Assembly: GCF_015291625.1 (NCBI RefSeq)
Contig: NZ_CP030047.1
Span: 6,138,001 to 6,202,000, forward strand
Source: Bradyrhizobium sp. CCBAU 53421
GTDB lineage: Bacteria; Pseudomonadota; Alphaproteobacteria; Rhizobiales; Xanthobacteraceae
Reading direction: 5' to 3'
DNA length: 64,000 nucleotides
Shown here: positions 27,791 through 36,462 of the stretch, one piece after another
Layout: each line of letters starts with the position of its first letter
Position numbering within the stretch: the stretch's first letter is position 1
Position numbers and translations under genes: made by a program
The notes under the pieces: model-generated
Told to the model about the DNA's origin: nothing
Databases searched by the model: none
What the model saw: only the letters and a program-made list of their open reading frames with translations

Positions 27791-28786
27791 TTATTCCGGC
27801 GCAGCCGGCAAACTCCCATCCGGATCGGCGGGTGCGCCAAGTCCGGCCAATGCATCCTCGCCGGAGTGCTGCGCCTTTCGCCAGTGCGCCGGCGTCACGC
27901 CGATATGGCTCTTGAAGGCGCGCTGAAAGGCGGCTTCGGACTGGTAGCCGGCCATCTCCGCAACGGCGCCGGTCGAAAGCGATGATCTCTTCAACTCGTT
28001 CGCCGCAAGCATCATCCTGATATCGGTGAGCAGATCGCTGGGCGACCGCCCGAGCTTCTCCTGGAACTGCCGTGCCAGCGTGGCGCGCGACATGTTGCAA
28101 AGACGCGCAAGCTCCGGCAGCGACCATGCGCGCGCAGGCTGGTTGAACATGGCCGCTACCGCCGGCGCAAGGCGGGGATCGCCGACCAGCGCGAGCAGAC
28201 CGCGAGAGCTGTCATCGGTCTCGCTCGCGAGCCGCAGCACAAGCGCAAACATCGCCGTGGACAGCGCGTCCAGCATGGCGCGGCCGCCCAGATGATCGTC
28301 GGCCGTTTCGCTGCGCATCAGCGACACCAGTCCGGCGAGTTGCGCCGCTGTCCCCTTTCCCGTCCGCGCGCCGGCATGCACGACAAGACGCGGCGGGAGA
28401 TAGGTGCGCAACAGACGGTCGTGCGGCGGCGCGATCGCGAAGTGCCCACACAACAGGTCAAGCCGCTCGTCCGACCCGAGGTTTTCGCTGATCGTGAAAT
28501 TCTGTGCCGCCCGGTTGCGCGGCGGTAGCGGTGCCGCCCCGCTGCCGTCATGCATCACGTGTCGCGGGTTGCCGGGCAGCAGAAGGATGTCACCGGTCTT
28601 CAGCAGCAAAGGCCGGCCGCCCGCGGGATCGTCCAGGATCGCCGAGCCGGCAAGCACCGCATGATAGGGGATCTCGTTGGTCACGCCCGGACCCTGCTCG
28701 ATGCGCCAGGGCACGCTGTAGCTGCAGCGAATATCGAGCCGCCCGCGCACCGGCATCATCTCGAATAGCCGGCTGAGCCAATCCAT
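27791..28786 (-). CDS. AraC-family regulator resembling RclR (reactive chlorine sensor)
   Basis: 331 residues. An N-terminal cupin-type domain (about 10-120; HAVLAGSAIL, GDILLLPGNPRHVMHD) precedes a C-terminal AraC helix-turn-helix pair (about 225-320; SLPELARLCNMSRATLARQF, GYQSEAAFQRAFKSHIG). The ATG at 28786 with GGGGGA upstream is preferred to a TTG two codons earlier. It puts cysteines at residues 21 (LDIRC) and 113 (LLCGHF). From memory, E. coli RclR senses hypochlorous acid through Cys21 and Cys89 in the same two sequence settings, so both sensor cysteines seem conserved. It diverges from an AhpD-like gene and an rclC-like DUF417 gene, as rclR does from rclABC. Confidence 0.85.
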   Translation of the reverse strand: MDWLSRLFEMMPVRGRLDIRCSYSVPWRIEQGPGVTNEIPYHAVLAGSAILDDPAGGRPLLLKTGDILLLPGNPRHVMHDGSGAAPLPPRNRAAQNFTISENLGSDERLDLLCGHFAIAPPHDRLLRTYLPPRLVVHAGARTGKGTAAQLAGLVSLMRSETADDHLGGRAMLDALSTAMFALVLRLASETDDSSRGLLALVGDPRLAPAVAAMFNQPARAWSLPELARLCNMSRATLARQFQEKLGRSPSDLLTDIRMMLAANELKRSSLSTGAVAEMAGYQSEAAFQRAFKSHIGVTPAHWRKAQHSGEDALAGLGAPADPDGSLPAAPE

Positions 28787-28916
28787 GGCCAATCCCCCCG
28801 AGGCAGTTCATGAGACGATTGAGCATATAATCGAGCAATATGAACATTCAATGTCTCAAATCTCAATCCTATTGTCACTCCGCAATCGTTCACCACCCCA
28901 AACAAGGAGTGCCACC

Positions 28917-29453
28917 ATGTCCCGTCTTTCAGTCCCCAATCTCGAAACCGACACCGGCCCGTCGGGCCAGGTCTACGCCCAGATCAAGAAGGCGGCCGGC
29001 AGCGTCCCGAACGCCTATGCGGCGATCGCCGCCCACGGCCCCGCGGCGCTCAAGTCGATGCTTGCCGCCGATGCCGTGCTCGCCGGCGGCAGTCTGTCCA
29101 AGCGCGATCGGGAGATCATCAAGCTCGTGATCAGCGCCGCCGGCGGCTGCGACTACTGTGTCGCCGCACATTCTCATCTCGCCAAGCTCGCCGGCGTGAA
29201 GGCCGACGCACTGAAGCAGATCCGCGACGGCGCGCTGACCGGTGATGCCAAGCAAGACACGCTGATCCATTTCGTCCGCAAGCTCGCGCAGTCGAGCGGC
29301 ACGGTCAGCGCCGAGGACTTCGCCGCGATCAAGGCCGCCGGCTACAGCGACGCGCAGCTGGTCGAGATCAGCCTGGCGTTCGCAACCATCGTCTTCACCA
29401 ACGTTTTCAATCGTATCAACGACACCGACATCGACTTCCCTGCCGTCGCGTGA
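28917..29453 (+). CDS. AhpD-like / carboxymuconolactone decarboxylase family protein
   Basis: 178 residues. The ATG at 28917 follows AAGGAG; an open extension to 28785 covers the divergent promoter and is rejected. Residues 78-85 (CDYCVAAH) carry the CxxC-x3-H motif of AhpD-type alkylhydroperoxidase proteins, so it probably acts as a thiol reductant or peroxidase. It lies between the RclR-like regulator and the DUF417 gene and probably forms a two-gene operon with the latter (36-bp gap). In E. coli the rcl operon has different partners (RclA flavoprotein, RclB). Confidence 0.88.
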   Translation: MSRLSVPNLETDTGPSGQVYAQIKKAAGSVPNAYAAIAAHGPAALKSMLAADAVLAGGSLSKRDREIIKLVISAAGGCDYCVAAHSHLAKLAGVKADALKQIRDGALTGDAKQDTLIHFVRKLAQSSGTVSAEDFAAIKAAGYSDAQLVEISLAFATIVFTNVFNRINDTDIDFPAVA

Positions 29454-29489
29454 AGCGACCGAAGTCAGTCGATTGGAAGGATCACGACC

Positions 29490-30014
29490 ATGACTGCGCT
29501 TTCCAACACCGTTCAGTTGTCCGACACGACGCAAAATCCGATCGTCCGCGCGCTTCATCGATCCGGGCTGCTCGCCGACGATCTTGACTACCACGTCGTC
29601 AGGGCCGCGATGGTGATCATGTTCCTGTTCTTCGGCTACCAGAAATGGTTTCCGTACGAATTCGAACGGCTGGTCCCGTTCATCAGCAACGGGCCGCTGA
29701 TCTGGTGGCTCTATCCGGCCTTTGGTCATGCCGGCGCCAGCTACTTCCTCGGCGCGTCGGAATGGACGTTCGGATCGCTGCTGCTGGCAGGATTCTGGGA
29801 CAAGCGGCTCGGCGTGCTCGGTGCCCTCGGCTCGACCGGCACCTTCATCGCGACCGTAACTATCATCCCGTTCATGCCTGACGGCTGGGACGTTGCGGCC
29901 GGAGGCTTCCCGGCAATGACCGGCAACGTGCCCTTCCTGATGAAGGACGTCGTCCTGCTTGCCGTCTCGCTCTACCTTCTGAGGCAGGACGTGGTTCGCC
30001 TGATCAGGAAATAG
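29490..30014 (+). CDS. DUF417 (YkgB/RclC) family membrane protein
   Basis: 174 residues with about four membrane helices (roughly 35-55, 75-95, 105-125, 145-165). MFLFFGYQKWFPYEFERLVPFISNGPLIWW and MTGNVPFLMKDVVLLAVSLYLL contain the conserved blocks of the DUF417 family that includes E. coli RclC. RclC protects against reactive chlorine species by an unknown inner-membrane mechanism. It lies downstream of an AhpD-like gene under a divergent RclR-like regulator, which supports the same stress role. A perfect 12-bp hairpin follows the stop codon. Confidence 0.88.
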   Translation: MTALSNTVQLSDTTQNPIVRALHRSGLLADDLDYHVVRAAMVIMFLFFGYQKWFPYEFERLVPFISNGPLIWWLYPAFGHAGASYFLGASEWTFGSLLLAGFWDKRLGVLGALGSTGTFIATVTIIPFMPDGWDVAAGGFPAMTGNVPFLMKDVVLLAVSLYLLRQDVVRLIRK

Positions 30015-30036
30015 ATGGCATCCCTTGACGGCCATG

Positions 30037-30069
30037 GATCGCCGGCGAACCTCACGGTCGCCGGCGATC
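30037..30069 (+). terminator. hairpin after the DUF417 gene
   Basis: GATCGCCGGCGA (30037-30048) and TCGCCGGCGATC (30058-30069) form a perfect 12-bp stem with a 9-nt loop, 22 bp after the stop. There is no T tract. Confidence 0.6.
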
Positions 30070-30110
30070 GCGCGTTGATCGAAGACAGGACAGACGAGGA
30101 ACCGACGGGC

Positions 30111-30260
30111 TCAGCGAGATATTGCGGCGCAAGCGCGCTCGGTCCCGCCTTCGACATCACGCCATAACTCATTGCTGAACTTGCAGAATGCGTTGAAGTC
30201 ACCGATCCGTCCCGGTTCGCGATCGAACCAGCGGCGCCGTCGTTCGAGTTGCGACGCCAT
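30111..30260 (-). CDS. possible small hypothetical protein (49 aa)
   Basis: An ATG at 30260 opens a 49-residue frame with protein-like composition (RRRRWFDREPGRIGDF followed by FCKFSNELWRDVEGG). No family is recognised and no strong ribosome binding site is seen (GGAG about 20 bases upstream). It is the only candidate gene in the 340-bp stretch between the DUF417 gene and the zinc-ribbon gene, which otherwise holds only the hairpin at 30037. Confidence 0.3.
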   Translation of the reverse strand: MASQLERRRRWFDREPGRIGDFNAFCKFSNELWRDVEGGTERACAAISR

Positions 30261-30354
30261 GCATGAATGATCCGGAGCTCTCCGGTCATGAACATAGTTC
30301 CGCCGCGCGGTATGCGGTAAAAGCGTGGCGCCGGTGTTGCTCTGGGGTGAGTTG

Positions 30355-30549
30355 ATGAAGAAGGACGACGTCACGTGTCCGCGCTGCGGGGCTGGTTTCC
30401 GGCGCCTTGAGCTGTCATCCGGATCGGGAAGCACGGGCGAGTATCGTTGCCCTGTCTGCGAGACTACGCTCGAGCAGTTCGATGGTGACAAGCTCGTGGC
30501 CTACCGCCTGACGATCCAACCCTCGATTCGCGGATTAAAGACCGGATAG
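30355..30549 (+). CDS. small zinc-ribbon protein (64 aa)
   Basis: A 64-residue protein starting at the ATG at 30355 (MKKDDVTCPRCGAGFRRLEL). Two CPxC pairs (CPRC at residues 8-11 and CPVC near 33-36) form a zinc-ribbon knuckle. The rest is short and polar. An in-frame ATG at 30325 would add ten unlikely residues. Function unknown. It points toward cobF, with which it is convergent (35-bp gap), and has no evident link to cobalamin synthesis. Confidence 0.7.
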   Translation: MKKDDVTCPRCGAGFRRLELSSGSGSTGEYRCPVCETTLEQFDGDKLVAYRLTIQPSIRGLKTG

Positions 30550-30584
30550 TCCCCGCTGCGTGGACCGCCGACGCAATCCCTCGA

Positions 30585-31334
30585 TCACGATCCCCGCTTC
30601 AGGACATAGCTGTCCATGATCCAGCCGTGCTCTTCACGCGCATTCCGGCGCGCGGCGACGATGCGAGGGCCCACCTCGGCTAACTCGCCCGCCATGAGGA
30701 TCTGGTCGGGCATACCGAGATATGCGCCCCACCAGATCTTCATGCCCGCAGGATCCAGCGTCTGGAAGGCAGCGTCGCCATCGAGCATCACGACGATGGT
30801 GTCGACGCCGGAGGGCCAGCCGGCCTCACGCAACCGCCGGCCTGTCGTGACCAGGAACGGCTCGCCGATCTCATTGAGCGGCAGCGCATGCGCCGCGCAC
30901 AGCGCTTGGATCGACGTGATGCCCGGGATCACCTCGATCGACGGCAGCGGATCGAGCCGCCGCGCGATCCGCAGACTCGAGTCGAAGAGCGACGGGTCGC
31001 CCCAGATCAGCAGGGCCACGCGCCCCTCGCCGCCAAGATGGCGTCCGATTTCCTTTGACCAGGTTGCGGCGACGGCGTCATGCCAATCGTCGACGCCCTT
31101 GCGATAGTTCTCTTCACCGGCATCACGCACCGGCAGGTCGAACTCGGCAATGCGCGTGCGCTCGTTGCTCAGCGACCCTGCGCAGATCGTTCGGCGCAAG
31201 TCGGCGAGGTCCGACTTCGCGGTGCCCTTCCGCGGGATCAGGACCAGATCGGCGGCATTGATGGCAGCGATCGCAGCAAGGGTGAGCTGCTTGGGATCGC
31301 CGCAACCGATGCCGATCAGGGACAACGTCAACAT
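30585..31334 (-). CDS. cobF: precorrin-6A synthase (deacetylating)
   Basis: 249 residues, the CobF length. The SAM-dependent enzyme methylates precorrin-5 at C1 and expels acetate to form precorrin-6A in the aerobic pathway. The tetrapyrrole-methylase N-terminus LSLIGIGCGDPKQLT and the central GRVALLIWGDPSLFDSS and IEVIPGITSIQALCAAHALP are present. KIWWGAYLGMPDQIL near the C-terminus is CobF-specific. It is the last gene of the cobL-E-M-B-A-F run, 7 bp after cobA. Confidence 0.94.
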   Translation of the reverse strand: MLTLSLIGIGCGDPKQLTLAAIAAINAADLVLIPRKGTAKSDLADLRRTICAGSLSNERTRIAEFDLPVRDAGEENYRKGVDDWHDAVAATWSKEIGRHLGGEGRVALLIWGDPSLFDSSLRIARRLDPLPSIEVIPGITSIQALCAAHALPLNEIGEPFLVTTGRRLREAGWPSGVDTIVVMLDGDAAFQTLDPAGMKIWWGAYLGMPDQILMAGELAEVGPRIVAARRNAREEHGWIMDSYVLKRGS

Positions 31335-31341
31335 GGCCAGA

Positions 31342-32070
31342 TCAACCTTGCTCCGGCGCCAGCGCGCCGAACAGAATGACGGCAGCCGCCGTGGCAGCGC
31401 CCGCATCCGTCAGCCGTTCTGCAAGCTCCGCGATGGTGGTGCGGAGAAGCCGCTCGTCGGCATGGCCGAGCGACTCCGCGAGCAGTGCAGGCGTGTCGGG
31501 AGAAAGGCCATGCGTGATCAGATTCGCCGCCAAGGCCGGGAACGTGCGCCGGCCCATATAGACGACGGTGGTCGCTTCCGGGTCGGCCAGCGCCGCCCAG
31601 TTCAGATCCGCGGGCAACTCGCCTGTGACATCGGCGCCGGTCACGAACTGGACCCGCCGCGAGGTCAGCCGCCGCGTCAGCGGAATGCCGGCTTGCGCCG
31701 CGGCAACCGAGGCCGAGGTCACGCCGGGAATGATCTCGTAGCCGACGCCTGCCGCGCGCAGCGCCGCGATCTCCTCCTCGAGCCGTCCGAAGATGCCGGC
31801 ATCGCCGGATTTCAGCCGCACCACGCGCACGCCAGCCGCCGCGTAGTCGACCAGCAGGCGGCTGACATGATGCTGCTTCGCCGAGAGGCGGCCGGCGCGC
31901 TTGCCGACCGCGACAAGATTGGCGCCGGGACGCGCCAGATCGAGGATCGCGCCCGAGGCGAGGTCATCATAGAGCACCACGTCGGCCTCGCGCAGCCGAG
32001 CGGCTCCCTTCATGGTCAGGAGTTCGGGATCGCCGGGGCCGGCCGAGACGAAGGAAACGAATCCGCTCAC
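31342..32070 (-). CDS. cobA: uroporphyrinogen-III C-methyltransferase
   Basis: 242 residues. CobA methylates uroporphyrinogen III at C2 and C7 to give precorrin-2, the branch point from haem. SAM-binding motifs are SAGPGDPELLT (about residues 9-19), VRLKSGDAGIFGR, IIPGVTSASVAAAQAGIPLTRR (read in two halves) and TTVVYMG. There is no siroheme-type dehydrogenase domain, so it is a stand-alone cobalamin-pathway enzyme rather than CysG. It overlaps cobB by 4 bp. Confidence 0.94.
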   Translation of the reverse strand: MSGFVSFVSAGPGDPELLTMKGAARLREADVVLYDDLASGAILDLARPGANLVAVGKRAGRLSAKQHHVSRLLVDYAAAGVRVVRLKSGDAGIFGRLEEEIAALRAAGVGYEIIPGVTSASVAAAQAGIPLTRRLTSRRVQFVTGADVTGELPADLNWAALADPEATTVVYMGRRTFPALAANLITHGLSPDTPALLAESLGHADERLLRTTIAELAERLTDAGAATAAAVILFGALAPEQG

Positions 32071-33377
32071 CGGTCCTCCGCAATCAGATGGAAGAATGTA
32101 CCGGTTGCATTACCCCGCCGCGATCCGGTTTCGGCCACGATCGCGCCCGTCGCATCACGTACCACCGCAAGCTGCGTATCGGGCTGTGCGATGATCGTCG
32201 AATAGTGAAACTCGTGGCCGCGCAGGCGCGCGCCCGGACCATGCCCGGGCATCGCGGCGGTAAGCTCGGCGAGCCGGTAGCCCAGATGCATGCGGCGCTT
32301 GGCATAGCTGGTTTCGAGGCCGAGCAAGCCCGCCATCTCGTGGCGCACGCCGTCGGCGTCGGTCAACGCGGCGCCCAGCACCATGTAGCCGCCGCACTCG
32401 CCGTGCACCGGCCTCGTCTCGGCGAATGCGCGCAACTGCCCGAGAAATCGCCTGTTGGATGCAAGCCGGCCAGCGTGCAGTTCGGGATAGCCGCCGGGCA
32501 GCCAACACACATCGGCGGCCGCGTCGGGGCCCTCGTCCGCGAGCGGCGAGAACGTCACTATCTCGGCGCCCGCCGCACGCCAGCCCTCCAGCATGTGCGG
32601 GTAGACGAAGGAGAATGCGGCGTCGCGCGCGAGCGCGATACGCTGGCCCGGCGGAGTGATATCGAGGTCGCGCACGGCCGATTGCGGCGACCAGTCGCGT
32701 GCCGACTGTAGCACCGCGTCGAGATCGACATGTTCGACGACGAAGCGTGCGGCCTCACTGATCAGACCGTCGATCTGAACCTGCTCTTCGGCCTGCACCA
32801 GGCCGAGATGACGTTTCGGCAAGGCGATCTCGGCGTGCCGGGGCAGCGCACCCAGCACCGCAATCCCCGCAGCCGCCATGGCGCTGCGCACCAGCGCTTC
32901 GTGCCGCGCACTGGCGACACGGTTGAGCACGACACCGGCAAGCCGCACGCCGGGCCGGAAATCGCGCAATCCCGCCGCGACCGCGGCCGCCGTCTGCGCC
33001 TGGCCGGAGGGATCGATCACCAGCAGCACCGGCCATCCCATCATCTCGGCGATGTCGGCGGTGGCACCGGTGCCCGAGACCCCGCGCGTAGCGACGCCGT
33101 CGAACAACCCCATCGAGCCTTCGGCCAGCACGAGATCGGCGTCCGCGCCGCGGCTTGCCAGACGCGCGATCGCCTCGCGCGACATCGCCCAGCTGTCGAT
33201 GTTGACGGACGCGCGTCCGGTGGCGACCGCGTGGAAGGCGGGATCGATATAGTCAGGCCCGCTCTTGAGGCATTGCACCTTCAGCCCGCGATTGCGATAG
33301 GCGCGCGCCAGCGCCAGCGTCAGCGTCGTCTTGCCGACGCCCGATGCCGGCGCCGAGATCACGAGCCCCGCGGTCAT
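32067..33377 (-). CDS. cobB: hydrogenobyrinate a,c-diamide synthase
   Basis: 436 residues. This ATP- and glutamine-dependent enzyme amidates the a and c side chains of hydrogenobyrinic acid before cobalt insertion. The N-terminal P-loop ASGVGKTT is at 11-18. A C-terminal class I-like glutaminase domain has its nucleophile at Cys328 in [11 protein letters not shown]. The C-terminal GHEFHYSTI is also conserved. It overlaps both neighbours by 4 bp (ATGA), so it is tightly coupled to cobM and cobA. Confidence 0.95.
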   Translation of the reverse strand: MTAGLVISAPASGVGKTTLTLALARAYRNRGLKVQCLKSGPDYIDPAFHAVATGRASVNIDSWAMSREAIARLASRGADADLVLAEGSMGLFDGVATRGVSGTGATADIAEMMGWPVLLVIDPSGQAQTAAAVAAGLRDFRPGVRLAGVVLNRVASARHEALVRSAMAAAGIAVLGALPRHAEIALPKRHLGLVQAEEQVQIDGLISEAARFVVEHVDLDAVLQSARDWSPQSAVRDLDITPPGQRIALARDAAFSFVYPHMLEGWRAAGAEIVTFSPLADEGPDAAADVCWLPGGYPELHAGRLASNRRFLGQLRAFAETRPVHGECGGYMVLGAALTDADGVRHEMAGLLGLETSYAKRRMHLGYRLAELTAAMPGHGPGARLRGHEFHYSTIIAQPDTQLAVVRDATGAIVAETGSRRGNATGTFFHLIAEDR

Positions 33378-34171
33378 TGCGAAGATCCCGGCGATGTTTC
33401 CGGAAAGCGCGGCTCCGCGCCCACCGGCCGATAGCGGCGGTCATAGTCGGCCGCATAGAGACGGCTTTCGGGGAATTCGCCGGCGCCGAGCGTCTTGCCG
33501 ACCAGGATCAGCGCGGTGCGTTCGAGCTCGGGGCCGACCGCGGCATCGAGGGTGGCAAGCGTGGCGCGCACGATGCGCTGCTCCGGCCAGCTCGCGCGCC
33601 AGACGATCGCCACCGGGCAGTCCGCGCCGTAATGCGGCGTGAGCTCGGCGATGACCTTGTCGAGCAGATGGATCGACAGATGGATCGCGAGCACCGCCCC
33701 GGTCGCGGCGAAGGCCGCGAGCGTCTCGCCATCGGGCATCGCGCTCGCCCTGCCCGGCGTGCGCGTCAGCACCACCGATTGCACAAGGCCCGGCAGCGTC
33801 AGCTCAGACTCCAGTGCCGCCGCGGCCGCCGAGAACGCCGGCACGCCGGGCGTGACCGAATATGGAATCTGCAACGCGCGCAACCGGCGCAGCTGTTCCC
33901 CCATAGCCGACCAGATCGAGAGATCGCCCGAATGCAGCCGCGCGACGTCCTTGCCCTCGGCATGCGCCGCGGCGATCTCGGCGATGATCTCGTCGAGCGA
34001 CATCGGCGCCGTGTTCACGATGCGCGCACCCTTCGGGCAATGCGCCAACACGCCCGCGGGGACCAACGATCCGGCGTAGAGGCAGACCGGGCAAGAGGCG
34101 ATGAGATCGCGTCCGCGCAGGGTCAAGAGATCGGCAGCGCCTGGCCCAGCGCCGATGAAGTGCACCGTCAT
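33374..34171 (-). CDS. cobM: precorrin-4 C11-methyltransferase
   Basis: 265 residues. CobM uses SAM to methylate precorrin-4 at C11. [20 protein letters not shown] at the N-terminus and [27 protein letters not shown] and [18 protein letters not shown] are diagnostic of the CobM/CbiF group. It overlaps cobE and cobB by 4 bp each. Confidence 0.95.
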   Translation of the reverse strand: MTVHFIGAGPGAADLLTLRGRDLIASCPVCLYAGSLVPAGVLAHCPKGARIVNTAPMSLDEIIAEIAAAHAEGKDVARLHSGDLSIWSAMGEQLRRLRALQIPYSVTPGVPAFSAAAAALESELTLPGLVQSVVLTRTPGRASAMPDGETLAAFAATGAVLAIHLSIHLLDKVIAELTPHYGADCPVAIVWRASWPEQRIVRATLATLDAAVGPELERTALILVGKTLGAGEFPESRLYAADYDRRYRPVGAEPRFPETSPGSSQ

Positions 34172-34536
34172 TCGCCGTCTCCTTCTGCGATCGCCGCGGT
34201 GGCCATCCGATCTTGGGACATAGCTCTTGCCGCGATCAGGCGAGCGCCGCGTCCGGCGGCAGCGATCGCGGCTGCTTCGGCGACCGAGCCCGTCCCGAAC
34301 CTGGCCTTGATGCGCTCGGATTGCGTTGTAGTCTCTACCTCAGCCAATATTGCGGCGGGAAAGCCGCGGATCGGCAACCCCAATTCCTTCGCCAGCACTT
34401 TCAATGCCAGCGCGTCGGCCTTGTCGCTCACCGTCGCAACCGCCGCAAGGCCGTTGGGCCCGCCGGCCGCGTCGAGCGCTTCGCGCAGTGACGCGACACT
34501 GGCATTGCTCCTGAAGCCCAGCCCCGCGACCTTCAT
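34168..34536 (-). CDS. cobE: CobE/CbiG C-terminal domain protein
   Basis: 122 residues. The ATG at 34536 gives an ATGA overlap with the cobL stop; an ATG at 34551 is less likely. It has the CobE/CbiG_C fold, with GLGFRSNAS at the start, [16 protein letters not shown] in the centre and [15 protein letters not shown] toward the end. CobE is required for B12 synthesis in Pseudomonas denitrificans, but its precise role is debated. It lies between cobL and cobM. Confidence 0.9.
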   Translation of the reverse strand: MKVAGLGFRSNASVASLREALDAAGGPNGLAAVATVSDKADALALKVLAKELGLPIRGFPAAILAEVETTTQSERIKARFGTGSVAEAAAIAAAGRGARLIAARAMSQDRMATAAIAEGDGE

Positions 34537-35714
34537 CGGACCGCGCTCCATTGCACGATCGGCCGCGTCGCTTTCCAGGAGCGATACCGGCCGAGCGGCT
34601 CGGCCTGCGCGATCTCCACCCGCATCAATTCACCGCCAAGGCGCTGATGCAGATCGGCAAGCAGCGCCTCGGTTTCCAGCGTCACCGCATGTGCAACCAG
34701 CCGCGTTCCCGGCGCGATGCGCGACCAGATCGCATCGAACGTGTCAACATCGAGGCCGCCACCGATGAACACGGCATCGGGCGCTTCGAGGTCTGACAGA
34801 ATGCCGGGCGCCTCGCCTTCGATAATCGCAATCCGATGCGTCAGGCCAAAGCTCGCCGCATTGCTGCGGATGTTGGCAACGCGTTCGCCGCGGGCCTCGA
34901 CCGCGATTGCCGTCCCGCCACAGAGCGCCCATTCGATCGAGATCGAGCCCGAGCCCGCGCCGACATCCCACAACCGCTCGCCGGGCCGCGGCGCAAGGGC
35001 CGACAGCGCCAGCGCGCGGACCGGCCGTTTCGTCAGTTGACCGTCATGCACAAAGAGTGTGTCGGGAAGGCCCGAGCTGCCTGCGATCCCCTGCGCTCCC
35101 CTCGCCTCCAGCGCAACCGTGACGAGGCTATCACCGGAATCGCCGGCATAATCGTCGGCGCGATGCTGCATGATGGATTCGCGCGGTCCGCCAAGCGCGG
35201 TCAGTGTCCACATCGCTGACGCCCCCCAGCCATGGTCCGTGAGCCATTTCGCGAGATCGGCAGCCGCTCGGCCATCGCGCACCAGGGAGATGATCCGTGC
35301 ATCGCGCACGAGATGCGGCAAGAGCCGTTCGAACGGAGCGGCATGAAGACCGAGACAGGTGACATTCTCGAGCCGCCAGCCCAACCGTGCCGCCGCCAGC
35401 GAGAACGTCGATGACGCGGAGTACGCAACCCATTCGCCGGCCTGCAATTTTCCGACAAGGCTTCCGCCGACGCCATGCCAGAACGGATCGCCCGAGGCGA
35501 GCACCGCGGTCGGACGGCCGCGGCATTCAAGCACGATGTCCACATCGAACGGCACCGGCCAGGCACGTCCGCGGTCGGTGATGCCGGCGAGCGCAAGGTG
35601 CCGCTCGCCGCCGAACACCGTTTCGGCTTCACCAAGCGCCTTTCGGCTTGCGTCGGAGAGGCCGGCAAGGCCATCTTCGCCGATGCCGATGATGGTCAAC
35701 CACGGATTACCCAT
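34533..35714 (-). CDS. cobL: precorrin-6Y C5,15-methyltransferase (decarboxylating)
   Basis: 393 residues from the ATG at 35714, a fused two-domain CobL. The N-terminal tetrapyrrole methylase (CbiE-like, ITIIGIGEDGLAGLS pattern; LASGDPFWHGVGGSL) adds methyls at C5/C15. The C-terminal Rossmann methylase (CbiT-like, LWDVGAGSGSISIEWAL) also carries out the C12 acetate decarboxylation. Its start codon overlaps that of the divergent cobK on the same CATG. An open frame upstream to 35753 lies inside cobK. Confidence 0.95.
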   Translation of the reverse strand: MGNPWLTIIGIGEDGLAGLSDASRKALGEAETVFGGERHLALAGITDRGRAWPVPFDVDIVLECRGRPTAVLASGDPFWHGVGGSLVGKLQAGEWVAYSASSTFSLAAARLGWRLENVTCLGLHAAPFERLLPHLVRDARIISLVRDGRAAADLAKWLTDHGWGASAMWTLTALGGPRESIMQHRADDYAGDSGDSLVTVALEARGAQGIAGSSGLPDTLFVHDGQLTKRPVRALALSALAPRPGERLWDVGAGSGSISIEWALCGGTAIAVEARGERVANIRSNAASFGLTHRIAIIEGEAPGILSDLEAPDAVFIGGGLDVDTFDAIWSRIAPGTRLVAHAVTLETEALLADLHQRLGGELMRVEIAQAEPLGRYRSWKATRPIVQWSAVR

Positions 35715-36462
35715 GATGCGCGCCCTGATCCTGGGCGGAACGGCCGACGCCAATTCGCTTGCCGTTGCGATTGCCCGCGCGGGGATTGACGCGGTCTATT
35801 CGTACGGCGGCCGCACCGCCGCTCCTGCCGAACGACCGCTGCCGACGCGGATCGGCGGCTTCGGCGGCGTCAGCGGTCTTGCCGACTATCTGCGCCGCGA
35901 AGCCATCACGCATGTGATCGATGCGACGCATCCCTTCGCGGCCGAGATGAGCCGCAACGCGATCGCCGCCTGCGCGCAAACCGCAACGCCATTGATCGCG
36001 CTCGAACGCGCAGCCTGGGACAAGACGTCCGGCGATCGCTGGATCGAGGTCGCCGACGTCACATCGGCGGCCGCGGCCCTGCCGGACCGCCGCGCCAGCG
36101 TGTTCCTCGCGATCGGCCGCCAGCACATCGCGCCCTTCGGCGGCCGGCCGCAGCATGCCTATACCTTGCGTTTCGTCGACCCGCCCGAGCACGCGCTGCC
36201 ATTGCCCGATGCCGACGTCATCGTCTCGCGCGGACCGTTCACGCTCGAGGGCGAGCTCGCGCTGTTGCGTGCGCGCGCTATCGAATGGATCGTCGCCCGC
36301 AATTCCGGCGGAAGTGGTGCGCGCGCCAAGATCGACGCCGCCCGTGCGCTCGGCCTTCCCGTCATCATGATCACGCGCCGGCTGTTGCCCGACAGGCCGC
36401 GAGTGGAGAGCGTGAGCGAGGTGATGGAATGGCTCGGTCATCGGACCTGCCTCGGCGCATAG
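35713..36462 (+). CDS. cobK: precorrin-6A reductase
   Basis: 249 residues. CobK reduces precorrin-6A to precorrin-6B with NADPH. LILGGTADANSLA at the N-terminus, VIDATHPFAAEMSRNA and the C-terminal [28 protein letters not shown] are family blocks. The start may be either of two adjacent ATGs (35713 or 35716). It is the only plus-strand gene between 30.6 and 44.3 kb. Its start overlaps cobL and its 3' end overlaps cobJ by 25 bp, so its promoter must lie within cobL and its mRNA is antisense to the flanking run. Confidence 0.94.
   Translation: MMRALILGGTADANSLAVAIARAGIDAVYSYGGRTAAPAERPLPTRIGGFGGVSGLADYLRREAITHVIDATHPFAAEMSRNAIAACAQTATPLIALERAAWDKTSGDRWIEVADVTSAAAALPDRRASVFLAIGRQHIAPFGGRPQHAYTLRFVDPPEHALPLPDADVIVSRGPFTLEGELALLRARAIEWIVARNSGGSGARAKIDAARALGLPVIMITRRLLPDRPRVESVSEVMEWLGHRTCLGA

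Noticed and set aside
28806..28868. Short inverted repeats (GTTCAT/ATGAAC, GATTGAG/CTCAATC) in the rcl-like divergent spacer
   Set aside because: The pairs have different centres and short arms in AT-rich sequence. They could be an RclR-type site but cannot be told from chance.
28785..28916. N-terminal extension of the AhpD-like protein
   Set aside because: It covers the divergent promoter region and lacks similarity. The ATG at 28917 has AAGGAG upstream.
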